In this document: piece by piece, positions 18,201 through 26,368 of the stretch
Numbering within the stretch: position 1 is the stretch's first letter
Layout: the number at the start of each line of letters is the position of its first letter
DNA from: an uncultured Thermoanaerobaculia bacterium
GTDB taxonomy: Bacteria; Acidobacteriota; Thermoanaerobaculia; Multivoradales; Multivoraceae
DNA: 64,000 bases
Direction: 5' to 3'
Assembly: GCA_951812325.1 (NCBI GenBank)
Contig: OX638294.1
Span: 1,714,859-1,778,858, forward strand
Position numbers and translations under genes: made by a program
Notes under the pieces: generated by a model
The model's input: only the letters and a program-made list of their open reading frames with translations
Told to the model about the DNA's origin: nothing
The model's database searches: none

Positions 18201-19810
18201 CCCCCGCACCCGCGGGGATAGACCCAGACTGAGGGAGAATCCACGATGAAGGGCTACGGTTCCCCCGCACCCGCGGGGATAGACCCCGAAGCGCCTTGAG
18301 GCCGACTTCATGCGCCACGGTTCCCCCGCACCCGCGGGGATAGACCCACCGGGCAATTCCGCAACCCGGACGGGACGCCGGTTCCCCCGCACCCGCGGGG
18401 ATAGACCTCTGCCCGCGCTGTGGACCGACGAGACCCAGCGGGTTCCCCCGCACCCGCGGGGATAGACCCGTCGGCGTCAGCCAGTTGAATCCCTCCGAGC
18501 CGGTTCCCCCGCACCCGCGGGGATAGACCCAGCCTGTAGCCTTTGGCGAGGATCTGCCGCCAGGTTCCCCCGCACCCGCGGGGATAGACCGTAAGCAAGG
18601 CAAACGATTCATGCAATACGGCTGGTTCCCCCGCACCCGCGGGGATAGACCCGTCGTAGATCACGCAAGGCGCGGTACAATACTGGTTCCCCCGCACCCG
18701 CGGGGATAGACCGCCCGAAGAACAGATCATCCTCAAGCTCCTCGAGGTTCCCCCGCACCCGCGGGGATAGACCGCCTATCAGCATGACCCGACAGGTGTT
18801 GGAATGGGTTCCCCCGCACCCGCGGGGATAGACCCCTCTATTGCTGCATCAAGTCAGAATGCGGCTCGGTTCCCCCGCACCCGCGGGGATAGACCCGTCG
18901 TATAGGTGCACAAGTTCAAGTTGACCTTGGTTCCCCCGCACCCGCGGGGATAGACCCGTGACGTTCGGCCGGGCCACCGCCGACTGGCCGGTTCCCCCGC
19001 ACCCGCGGGGATAGACCCCGCCGCGTCCGGCAGGTCGTCGATCACCAGAGGGTTCCCCCGCACCCGCGGGGATAGACCCTACGCGCTGAACCTGGCCGCG
19101 GACCGCCTGGTGGTTCCCCCGCACCCGCGGGGATAGACCCACGGCGCGCCGATGACGCAACCACCACAAGGAGGTTCCCCCGCACCCGCGGGGATAGACC
19201 CCATGATCCGCGACGGCGGACTCACGGGCTTCAGGTTCCCCCGCACCCGCGGGGATAGACCCTTCCGCTGCTCTGGCGTGGCCGCGAACCAGTGGGTTCC
19301 CCCGCACCCGCGGGGATAGACCCTGATGACGAACCGCTCTGAAAGGGCAGAGGAGGGTTCCCCCGCACCCGCGGGGATAGACCCCGCTACGGCGCCGGCA
19401 CCGCCGCCGTTGTCCGGGTTCCCCCGCACCCGCGGGGATAGACCCTCACCGCTGTCGCCGCGGCAGTGGCAGTCGGTGGTTCCCCCGCACCCGCGGGGAT
19501 AGACCCTTGAAGTCGATCACCCAGAGTCTCTCGTCCTTGGTTCCCCCGCACCCGCGGGGATAGACCCTTGTACTCGTGGTTCTTGTACTCCACGTCGAAG
19601 GTTCCCCCGCACCCGCGGGGATAGACCCGGCCGATCAGGCTGACCGAGTCCGAACGCGCGGGTTGCCCCGCACCCGCGGGGATAGACCTTTCGCAAGTGC
19701 GGACTTGGCCCACACCTGTTTGGTTCCCCCGCACCCGCGGGGATAGACCCGAGATGGTCGGCTACGACGAGGCCGTCGCGGCGGTTCCCCCGCACCCGCG
19801 GGGATAGACC
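15208..19810 (+). CRISPR. type I-E CRISPR array, 76 repeats and 75 spacers
   Basis: The 28-nt repeat starts GGTTCCCCCGCACCC and ends GCGGGGATAGACC, with a CCCCGC-ACCC-GCGGGG hairpin. Repeats start at 15208 and recur every 61 bp to 19783 without drift, so spacers are 33 nt. The base after GATAGACC is C in 62, T in 7, G in 6 and A in none of 75 spacers. The only repeat change I noticed is a C-to-G at position 5 in the copy at 19661, third from the end. Transcription runs rightwards from the leader. The array ends abruptly 3 bp before an IS1182-like element. Spacers 12 and 61 target related sequences. Confidence 0.98.
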
Positions 19811-19813
19811 TAT

Positions 19814-21304
19814 CAGCCCGTGGTGAAAGTCGCCCTGGCGCGAGTCTGCATGGGTGGTAGTATTGGTCCATGTCTATGGGCAAGAAGGGTAGTGGTGGGA
19901 ATCAGGAGCCTCTCTGGGTGTCGGGAACGGATCTTCCCAGAAGCTCTGGTCACCCGTTCTATGAGCGGTTGAACGAGGTCCTGGAGTCGGCGGGATTCGA
20001 CGAGTTCGTGGAGTCGGCGTGTGCGGGGTTCTACGCTGATCGGATGGGGCGTCCGAGCCTGCGTCCGGGCCGGTACTTCCGGCTGTTTCTGTTGGGCTAC
20101 TTCGAGGGTCTGGACTCGGAGCGGGGAATCGCCTGGCGGGCTCAGGATTCCCTGAGCGTTCGCTGGTTCCTGGACTTGGGTGTAACCGAATCGGCGCCGG
20201 ATCATTCGACGATTTCCCGCACTCGGCGGCGGATCGACTTGGAGACTCACAAGCGAGTGTTTTCGTGGGTTCTCGGCCGTTTGGCGGAGTCCGGGCTGGT
20301 GTCGGGCAAGACGTTGGGCGTGGATGCGACGACTCTGGAGGCGAACGCGGCACTGCGCAGCATCGTGCGGCGGGACACCGGGGCGGACTACGATGAGTTC
20401 GTGCGGGGTCTGGCGGAGGCCTCGGGCGTGCCCACACTGACGCGGGCGGATTTGGTCCGTTTCGACCGCAAGCGCAAGAAGAAGCTGCCGAACGAGGAGT
20501 GGCAGAATCCTCACGATCGGGAGGCTGAGATCACGAAGATGAAGGATGGCCGCACGCACTTGGCGTACAAGGCGGAACAGGCGGTGGATCTGGAGAACGG
20601 GACCATCCTGGGCGTGACGATTCATGGCGGCGCGAAGGGCGATACGGATTCGCTGTCCGAGACGCTTGAGGAGACGTTCGAGCAGGTGGAGTCGGCACTC
20701 GGAGACTCGTGGGCGATCCAGGAGGTGGTTGCAGACAAGGGCTACCACAGCAACGGCGTTCTCGCCTCGATGGACGAGTTGGGGCTTCGCAGCTATATCG
20801 CCGAACCGAACCGCGGTCGCCGTCGTTGGAAGGGCAAGAAGGACCTGCAGGCAATCGTTTACGCGAACCGTCGACGGATTCGAGGGGATCGGAGCAAGCG
20901 GCTGCATCGTCAGCGTGGCGAACTCCTTGAACGACCGTTTGCTCATCAGTTCGAGACCGGCGGCATGAGGCGACTGCATCTGCGCGGGTGCCGCAATGTG
21001 CTCAAGCGCGTCTGCATTCATGCCTGCGGCTTCAATCTCGGCCTCCTGATGCGTCAGCTCGTGGGGGTTGGAACGCCACGGGCCCTCCAGAGCCGCTCCG
21101 CGGCGGTCCGGCGCGCCCTCGCTGGCCGATGTACGCCGCTTTGGCAGCCCCTTGCAGCGTCAATTCGGCGAATCTTCGCCCGATGGCTGGGAAACCGCTT
21201 CGAGGTGAGACCCGGAATCAACTTCGTCTCTTTCGGCACCGAGCAACCGCGACTCTGAACCAACCGCCCGGCTCCGGCCGCACGACGACTTCTGCCACGG
21301 GCTG
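19814..21304 (+). mobile_element. IS1182-like insertion sequence
   Basis: 1491 bp with one transposase gene and terminal inverted repeats: left CAGCCCGTGGTGAAAGTCG, right CGACTTCTGCCACGGGCTG (imperfect, about 16 of 19). The left end lies 3 bp after the last CRISPR repeat. The right end lies inside the start of an IS3-family orfB. The same termini bound the MITE-like elements at 28821 and 40031, so this transposase is the likely driver of that family. No clear target duplication is visible. Confidence 0.8.
19870..21258 (+). CDS. transposase, IS1182 family
   Basis: 462 residues. Seen in order: an N-terminal region with RLFLLGYFEGLDSERGIAWR, DHSTISRTRRRI, a first acidic residue in LGVDATTLEANA, the family-typical KKKLPNEEWQNPHDREA, a second in VVADKGYHSNG, and a terminal glutamate in HQFETGGMRR. 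The DDE set and full length suggest an active enzyme. It starts 56 bp inside the left terminal repeat. Confidence 0.85.
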   Translation: MSMGKKGSGGNQEPLWVSGTDLPRSSGHPFYERLNEVLESAGFDEFVESACAGFYADRMGRPSLRPGRYFRLFLLGYFEGLDSERGIAWRAQDSLSVRWFLDLGVTESAPDHSTISRTRRRIDLETHKRVFSWVLGRLAESGLVSGKTLGVDATTLEANAALRSIVRRDTGADYDEFVRGLAEASGVPTLTRADLVRFDRKRKKKLPNEEWQNPHDREAEITKMKDGRTHLAYKAEQAVDLENGTILGVTIHGGAKGDTDSLSETLEETFEQVESALGDSWAIQEVVADKGYHSNGVLASMDELGLRSYIAEPNRGRRRWKGKKDLQAIVYANRRRIRGDRSKRLHRQRGELLERPFAHQFETGGMRRLHLRGCRNVLKRVCIHACGFNLGLLMRQLVGVGTPRALQSRSAAVRRALAGRCTPLWQPLAASIRRIFARWLGNRFEVRPGINFVSFGTEQPRL

Positions 21305-21640
21305 CTATCACTGTACGGATCATCCGCAGGCGCTCGGCCCGGCTCAGTGCCCGAGCCCCCTGGACAAGAAATCCCGCTCGACCGTCAACTCCCCGATCTT
21401 CGCGTGCAGGTCCCTGATCTCCTCCGCGTGGTCCCGCCGCCGCTCCGGACCGGCCGAAAAGGTCTCCTTCATCCCCTCGATCGCCTTGCGCTTCCAACTG
21501 CTCACCTGATTCGGGTGAATCCCGTGGCGAGACGCGATCGCCGAAATCGGCTTCTCCTCGCGCAGCGCCTCAAGCGCCACCCTCGACTTGAAAGCCGCCG
21601 TGAACTTCCGACGCTTCCTCACGGAACCTGTCAACGACAT
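21305..21640 (-). pseudogene. IS3-family element 1: orfA plus start of orfB, truncated
   Basis: orfA runs from ATG 21640 to the stop at 21344: 99 residues with RKRRKFTAAFKSRVALEAL, a helix-turn-helix (SAIASRHGIHPNQVSSWKRKAIEG) and a leucine-zipper-like tail. Beyond it, 21344-21305 reads ALSRAERLRMIRTVIA in another frame, the usual beginning of IS3 orfB. It is cut there by the IS1182-like element, and the rest of orfB is absent. Its 5' side is cut by IS3 element 2. It cannot move on its own. Confidence 0.8.
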
Positions 21641-21661
21641 TGACACAGCGGTGTTCTGGGT

Positions 21662-22660
21662 TTACTGAGTCGTTTCTGCAGTCTCGCTGTCGGGTTTGTT
21701 GATCCACACAGCCTGGGGCAGTGGCGGGTGCACGGGCACGCCGCCGCCGAATCGTTCAGGGTGGCGTTTCCAGGCTGCTCTCAGGGTGCGCTGGCGCTGC
21801 TCGATGACGGCCTGGGCCCGGCCGTAGTGGACGGTCTCGGGTGTGAGCATGGCGATTCCGGCATGGCGGTGTTCCGTGTTGTACCAGGGGAAGAACGATC
21901 GGCAGTAGTCGGTCGCGGCGTCCTGGCCGGGGAAGCGGCCCGGGAAGTCGGGGTGGTACTTGAGCGTCTTGAACTGGGCTTCGGAGTAGGGGTTGTCGTC
22001 GCTGACCCGAGGGCGGCCGAGGGACCGGTTCACGCCGAGGCGCGCGAGCAGTTGAGCGGTGGCCTGGCTGGTCATGGGGGCGCCTCGATCGGAATGCAGC
22101 GTCAGGACATCGGGCTTGACGCCGTGCTTGAGGCAGGTCTCCTCGATGAGCCTTTGGGCGAGCGCGGAGTTTTCGCGGTCGGCGACCATCCAGCCGACCG
22201 CGTAGCGGCTGTAGAGGTCAAGCAGGACGTAGAGGTAGTAGTAGTTCCAGGTCTGCGGTCCGAGCAGCCTGGTGATGTCCCACGACCAGACCTGGTTGGG
22301 CACGGTGGCGACCAGCTCCGGCTTGGCGTACTGCGGGTGAACCCGCTGGTTGCGGCGGTCCTTCACCGGGTGATTCGCTTCGAGAATGCGGTACATCGTG
22401 CGCTCCGAGCACAGGTACCGGCCCTCGTCGAGCAGGGTGGCCACTACTTCTCCCGGCGAACGATCGACGAAACGAGGCGACGCAAGCGTGGCCTCGACCC
22501 GTTTCCGCTCGACTTCGCTCAGTGCCCGGGCAGGCGTGGGGCGGGGCTGCCGTCGCCCGGGAGCGGGCCTCGCGCGACGATAGAAGGTCGACCGCGACAC
22601 GCCCAGCGCCCGGCACGCCGGCGCGACGCCGACCTGCCGGGCCAGGGACCTTGCCGCCAT
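21662..22660 (-). CDS. IS3-family transposase OrfB (DDE integrase)
   Basis: 332 residues from ATG 22660, which overlaps the orfA stop by one base (TGATG). An N-terminal HTH (ACRALGVSRSTFYRR) precedes the rve-type core: WSWDITRL (first D), LHSDRGAPM (second D), and DNPYSEAQFKTLKYHP (E). Ends FGGGVPVHPPLPQAVWINKP. Apparently intact. In this subfamily OrfB may be made by re-initiation or frameshifting from orfA. Confidence 0.88.
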   Translation of the reverse strand: MAARSLARQVGVAPACRALGVSRSTFYRRARPAPGRRQPRPTPARALSEVERKRVEATLASPRFVDRSPGEVVATLLDEGRYLCSERTMYRILEANHPVKDRRNQRVHPQYAKPELVATVPNQVWSWDITRLLGPQTWNYYYLYVLLDLYSRYAVGWMVADRENSALAQRLIEETCLKHGVKPDVLTLHSDRGAPMTSQATAQLLARLGVNRSLGRPRVSDDNPYSEAQFKTLKYHPDFPGRFPGQDAATDYCRSFFPWYNTEHRHAGIAMLTPETVHYGRAQAVIEQRQRTLRAAWKRHPERFGGGVPVHPPLPQAVWINKPDSETAETTQ

Positions 22661-23175
22661 CAACAGTCCTTCCCGTCCTCGAGGCTGAATCCCAGCAGCC
22701 CTGCAACTTTTCCCTGGACGTCCAGGATCGTGTGCGCGGCGGCGAGTTCCTTCTCCAGCCGCTTCACCTTCGCTTCCAGCCGCTTCACCTTCGGCGTCAG
22801 AGGGTTGGCCTCGACAGGCTTGCGGCCACGCTTCTTCGGCCTCAGACCGGACAGCGCGCCCTTCCGCCGCGCCTTGCGCCAGTTGGCCAGATGGGAACTG
22901 TACAGACCTTCTCGCCGAAGCAGCCGGCCCACTTCGCCGCGGTCCGTGCACCGGTCAGCCTCCTCCAGAATCCGAAGCCGGTACTCCGCCGTGAACTGCC
23001 GCCGGGTCGGCTTCGCCAGCACTTCCGGGTCGGGAACCCCTCCCGCAGACGACGCGCCGGCCCCGGGGGCCTCGTCGCTACGCTCCTCAACCCCCGGGGC
23101 CGGGAACTCCGAGCCGCCGTCAAGTCTCTGCTCTCGTCTTGCCATCGATCCTCCTCGCAAACGTGTGCCCTCCAC
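22660..23175 (-). CDS. IS3-family transposase OrfA
   Basis: 171 residues; ATG at 23145 (MARREQRL) is an alternative start, with GGAGGATCG just before it. A basic HTH segment (TRRQFTAEYRLRILEEADRC, LLRREGLYSSHLANWRKARR) is followed by a coiled coil (KVKRLEAKVKRLEKELAAAH). It binds the IS ends. Its N-terminal 40 codons recur, diverged, upstream of the unknown defence-array gene near 59640-59735. Confidence 0.85.
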   Translation of the reverse strand: MEGTRLRGGSMARREQRLDGGSEFPAPGVEERSDEAPGAGASSAGGVPDPEVLAKPTRRQFTAEYRLRILEEADRCTDRGEVGRLLRREGLYSSHLANWRKARRKGALSGLRPKKRGRKPVEANPLTPKVKRLEAKVKRLEKELAAAHTILDVQGKVAGLLGFSLEDGKDC

Positions 23176-23201
23176 TATTCAACGGGACGGCCCCTGTGTC
23201 A

Positions 23202-23335
23202 CGTACGTTGGCAGAGAGGGTCACTCTCTGGCCTCCTCGCGGTAGAGGAGTACACCTTAGCCACCTGTCCAGTCTTGTGGGACCACCTCATGAGTCGGAG
23301 CTCTGATTGCCGGTGAGAGCCGGCGTCCTTGCGGC
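23202..23335. other. intergenic stretch with short inverted repeats
   Basis: Contains AGAGAG/CTCTCT (23213-23229), CTCCTC/GAGGAG and GCCGG/CCGGC palindromes, so it may hold a terminator of one of the flanking IS. The words GAGTACACCTT and GGGACCACCTCA recur in order near 25870-25923. ACGTACGTTGGCAGAGA recurs near 59916. These look like leftovers of further elements. Confidence 0.4.
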
Positions 23336-23655
23336 TCAGGCGGCAGCTTGAGCAGGTCTCAATGGTCGGCGGGCGCAGAGCCACGCGAAGCGGCGCAGGT
23401 TGAAGACCAGGTTCATCATTCCGATCTTGCAACTCGCCCTGTCCAGACCGACTGTCCTGACCAGCCTGCCGCCCATGCCCTCCTGGTGGCCGAAGACATG
23501 TTCAACCCGTGCGCGCGCCCTGGACTCTTCCGGTTCGCTTTGACGGACCGAGGCGGCAACGGATGGTTCCGCCCCACGATCTTCGTCAGCGGGTCGCCAA
23601 GACCGTCCAGCTTGCTGTGCCTCTCGTCCAAATCGAAGAACCCCGGCTGCGGCAT
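23336..23655 (-). pseudogene. IS5-family transposase remnant, internally deleted
   Basis: The N-terminus (MPQPGFFDLDERHSKLDGLG, ATG at 23655 with GAGGAGG upstream) is typical of IS5-type transposases. After about 30 residues the match is lost. The C-terminus (ARVEHVFGHQEGMGGRLVRT, IGMMNLVFNLRRF) resumes in another frame. The catalytic middle is missing, so it is inactive. Confidence 0.75.
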
Positions 23656-23865
23656 CCCAAACCCTCCTCGTTGACTGCCGAGAGCTTGTCGGATAACGAT
23701 CCGATTGGCTCTCATGAGAGGCTCCTTCAATGCTCTGGATTTCCTTGTGTGGCACTGATTCTTTGTGATAGATTGGTCGTCTTCGCGGGAGCTCCGAAGG
23801 GCCGGTTCGGCAGCCCCCGACACGACCCAATCCGACCGTCAGGTCGCAGCACGGATGGCAAGCCA

Positions 23866-25794
23866 ATGATTGACAAGCAAACCGGCATGAGCGCCGCGGA
23901 ACGCATGGGCGAGGAAATCGCGACGCTTGCGGCACGGATCGACGCCGCGACCTACGAGTTGCTGGTCCTGATCCGCAAGTTCGACGAGCTGGGAAACTGG
24001 GGCTGCGGCTTTCTCAGCTGCGCCCACTTCCTCAACTGGCGCATCGGCCTGGCGTCCGGCGCGGCACGCGAACGCGTACGCATCGCCCGCGCCCTGGGCT
24101 ATCTGCCGCGCATCAGCGCGGCGATGAAACGCGGAGAACTCTCCTATTCGAAGGTCAGGGCCCTGACCCGCGTCGCCCGTCCCGACACGGAGGAAACTCT
24201 GCTCGAAGCCGCCAGGGCCTGCACGGCGGCTCATGTCGAACAGATCGTCAGGGCGTGGCGGAGGATCGATCGCTCGGTGGAGGCTGCGGACGACGAACTG
24301 CGCGATGCCTCGAGCGAGCTGACGACCCATGTCGACGAGAACGGCATGGTCGTCATCCGGGGCCGTCTGGCGCCGGAAGCCGGCGAGCTGCTGCGGAAGG
24401 CGCTCAAGGCAGCGGGCGAGAAGCTCTATGCCCCGGAGCAGAAGGATCGCCCGTCGGCCGGCAAGGTACGCGCGGACGCTCTGGTCCTGGTAGCCGAGAG
24501 CGCGCTGAGAAGCGGACTGGACCCGGGCTCGAGCGGCGACCGCTATCAGGTGGTCGTCCACGTGAACGAAGAGGAGCTGGGGACTGCGGCGAGCGGGTCG
24601 ACCAACGGCCGGCCGCGAGCCGACGGCCAGGCCGGGGAAGAAGCGAAGGCCCTGCAGAACCAGATTGCGCGGCCAGCTATGGCACCGAACCGCCATGGGC
24701 ACGTCCCAGCGGGAACGCCGGGCAAGGACGTTCCCGCGGGAACGCCGGCGAGGCCGGTTGCATCGGAAGTGACCGAAGCGAAGGCCTTGGAGAATCAGGC
24801 TGCGCGGCCAGCGACGGCGCCGGACCGCCATGGGCACGTCCCAGCGGGAACGCCCCAGAAGGACGTTCCAGCGGGAACGCCGGCCAAGCCCGTTGCAACG
24901 GAAGTGAACGAAGCGAAGGCCTTGGAGAATCAGGCCGCGCGGCCAACGACGGCACCGGACCGCCATGGGCACGTCCCAGCGGGAACGCCGGAGAAGGACG
25001 TTCCCGCGGGAACGCCGGCGAGACCGGTTGCACCGGAAGTGACTGCGTCGCCTGAAGAGCGGCGGTCCGCTCATCCGCAAGCCGGGTCGGCAACGGCTGG
25101 CGGGGAGACAGGGGAAATACCCGCGTCTCAGGCGCCAGCACGGAACGGGAGAGAGTCCGCCGAGGCCGGACTGCCGGCAGCCGACCGGTTGGCGACCAAC
25201 CGTGCCTGGATCGGCGACTCCAACACGCCTGTTTCAGCCGAGACAGCGCGGCGCATCGCCTGCGATGCCGGCAGAGTCCGGATGACCCACGACTCGGACC
25301 GGATTCTCAGCGTGGGCCGCAAGACCCGCTCCATTCCACCGCCCATCCGGCGGGCCCTGGAGTTCCGCGATCAGGGCTGCCGCTTTCCGGGCTGCACTTC
25401 CAGGCACTGCGACGCCCACCACATCGTCCACTGGGCCGACGGCGGCGAAACGAAGCTCTCGAACCTCGTTCTCCTGTGCCGACGGCACCATCGGCTGCTT
25501 CATGAAGGCCGCTTCAGGCTGCGGATGAGCGAAGACGGCGCCGTCCGGTTCCTCCATCGCCGGGGACAGCCCCTGCAGCAGAGTCCGGCGCCTCCCCCGA
25601 TAGGCCTGCATGCCGCCCGCGAACTGGTGGAGCACCTGGAGAACGCCGGCATCCTGATCACCGGCGAGGAGTCGATGCCGTCCTGGGACGGCGAACCGCT
25701 CGACCTCCGCTACGCGATGGAGTGCCTGTGGAAGCCGCCGCCGCACCTCGAAGAACTCGTGGCCCGGGAGCGGGGAACAACGCGGGCCGCGTAG
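23866..25794 (+). CDS. DUF222 and HNH endonuclease domain protein with internal repeats
   Basis: 642 residues from ATG 23866 (MIDKQTGMSAAERMG). Residues 1-230 are a DUF222 region (RERVRIARALGYLPRISAAM, SYSKVRALTRVARPDTEETL). The C-terminus has an HNH nuclease (CRFPGCTSRHCDAHHIVHW, LSNLVLLCRRHHRLLH). Between them lie three near-perfect 46-residue repeats (about 24648-25047) rich in HGHVPAGTP and KDVPAGTPA. The family is abundant in Actinobacteria and some other phyla and is often linked to mobile DNA; the role is unclear. An upstream in-frame extension exists, but the start chosen fits the domain boundary. A fragment of a sister gene lies at 43500. Confidence 0.8.
   Translation: MIDKQTGMSAAERMGEEIATLAARIDAATYELLVLIRKFDELGNWGCGFLSCAHFLNWRIGLASGAARERVRIARALGYLPRISAAMKRGELSYSKVRALTRVARPDTEETLLEAARACTAAHVEQIVRAWRRIDRSVEAADDELRDASSELTTHVDENGMVVIRGRLAPEAGELLRKALKAAGEKLYAPEQKDRPSAGKVRADALVLVAESALRSGLDPGSSGDRYQVVVHVNEEELGTAASGSTNGRPRADGQAGEEAKALQNQIARPAMAPNRHGHVPAGTPGKDVPAGTPARPVASEVTEAKALENQAARPATAPDRHGHVPAGTPQKDVPAGTPAKPVATEVNEAKALENQAARPTTAPDRHGHVPAGTPEKDVPAGTPARPVAPEVTASPEERRSAHPQAGSATAGGETGEIPASQAPARNGRESAEAGLPAADRLATNRAWIGDSNTPVSAETARRIACDAGRVRMTHDSDRILSVGRKTRSIPPPIRRALEFRDQGCRFPGCTSRHCDAHHIVHWADGGETKLSNLVLLCRRHHRLLHEGRFRLRMSEDGAVRFLHRRGQPLQQSPAPPPIGLHAARELVEHLENAGILITGEESMPSWDGEPLDLRYAMECLWKPPPHLEELVARERGTTRAA
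24648..25047 (+). repeat. three tandem 138-bp in-frame repeats
   Basis: Each unit encodes about 46 residues (ALENQAARP, DRHGHVPAGTP, KDVPAGTPA). The three copies differ at only a few bases, so they arose recently and stay in frame within the DUF222-HNH gene as a linker between domains. Confidence 0.85.
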
Positions 25795-25956
25795 CTGGCT
25801 TGCAGGCCTGCCGCCGCGCATCCGCTTCAAGAGCCCCGGCGACGGCGGCTGCGGCGTGATCAACCAATGGAGTACACCTTGGCTCTGCCTTGAAACAGTC
25901 CAAAGAACCGGGACCACCTCACTCTGCCGAGGGGCTGCCTGGTTGACGGCGCCAGG
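25795..25956. other. intergenic stretch, no gene seen
   Basis: It follows the HNH gene. It contains GGAGTACACCTTGGC and GGGACCACCTCA, which repeat words from 23247-23290, so it is probably debris of the same kind of element. No coding frame stands out. Confidence 0.4.
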
Positions 25957-26113
25957 GCGAGCACCGCCACCTTGTGCTCAAGAATCTCCATCGTTCCCCA
26001 GACGTTCCACTCACCGGCATGCTGCGCAGTGATCCTCAGGATCACCCGCTGAGCTACCGGAGGGCCGCTGCCTTGCCTTGATGGAAACCCAACGGCCCCA
26101 TGCAGCCGATATC
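25957..26113 (-). pseudogene. broken copy of an LLM oxidoreductase gene
   Basis: 25957-26047 reads ITAQHAGEWNVWGTMEILEH on the minus strand, almost the same as ITAQHADEWNVWGTVEILEH in the intact gene at 4307-5227. About 40 bp further, CCCCATGCAGCCGATATCG matches sequence that lies upstream of the intact gene (near 5391). It is therefore a duplicate with a large internal deletion. Confidence 0.7.
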
Positions 26114-26162
26114 GGCGCTGATCCACTTGGCGCGAATCCCGTCTCGGCTGTATCCTCCGGAC

Positions 26163-26368
26163 TGTGATCCCCGTTGGTCTGGCGGTGTCTGGCGGCCACC
26201 CATGTCGGGTTGCTCGCCGAATACTGCAATCCGGTCCATCCGGGATGCGGTAGCGCCGCAGTCCCAAAGGGCGAACAGGCGAGAACGCCGCTCTCGTGAC
26301 ACAGTGCGGGGATCACAATGGCCCGACTCCAATCCCGGAGTCCGCGCAACCGACAGGAGTGATCCCCG
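26163..26368 (+). promoter_or_regulatory. candidate alternating hairpin in the 5' leader of the secreted protein gene
   Basis: CGGGGATCAC (26307-26316) is perfectly complementary to GTGATCCCCG (26359-26368), which directly precedes the ATG at 26369 and touches the CAGGAG ribosome site. The same GTGATCCCCG also occurs upstream (26164-26173). The middle arm can therefore pair with either copy: pairing with the downstream copy would mask translation, pairing with the upstream copy would free it. Structure predicted by eye; no ligand is suggested. Confidence 0.45.

Larger units (their letters stand above)
21641..23201 (-). mobile_element. IS3-family insertion sequence 2
   Basis: About 1561 bp. 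Its ends begin TGACACAG in inverted orientation (21641-21648 and 23194-23201). It contains overlapping orfA and orfB on the minus strand. It lies directly against the 5' end of the IS3 element 1 orfA. No target duplication is obvious. The upstream end of its orfA is shared with a remnant at 59620-59735. Confidence 0.75.

Noticed and set aside
15208..19810. Self-targeting spacers
   Set aside because: By eye I found no array spacer matching the rest of the window; a systematic search would be needed to be sure.
14733..19883. Many minus-strand open frames with repeated GSIPAGAGEP / GLSPRVRGN words across the CRISPR array
   Set aside because: They are translations of the repeat, which is open in three minus frames. 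No start signals and no coding character in the spacers.
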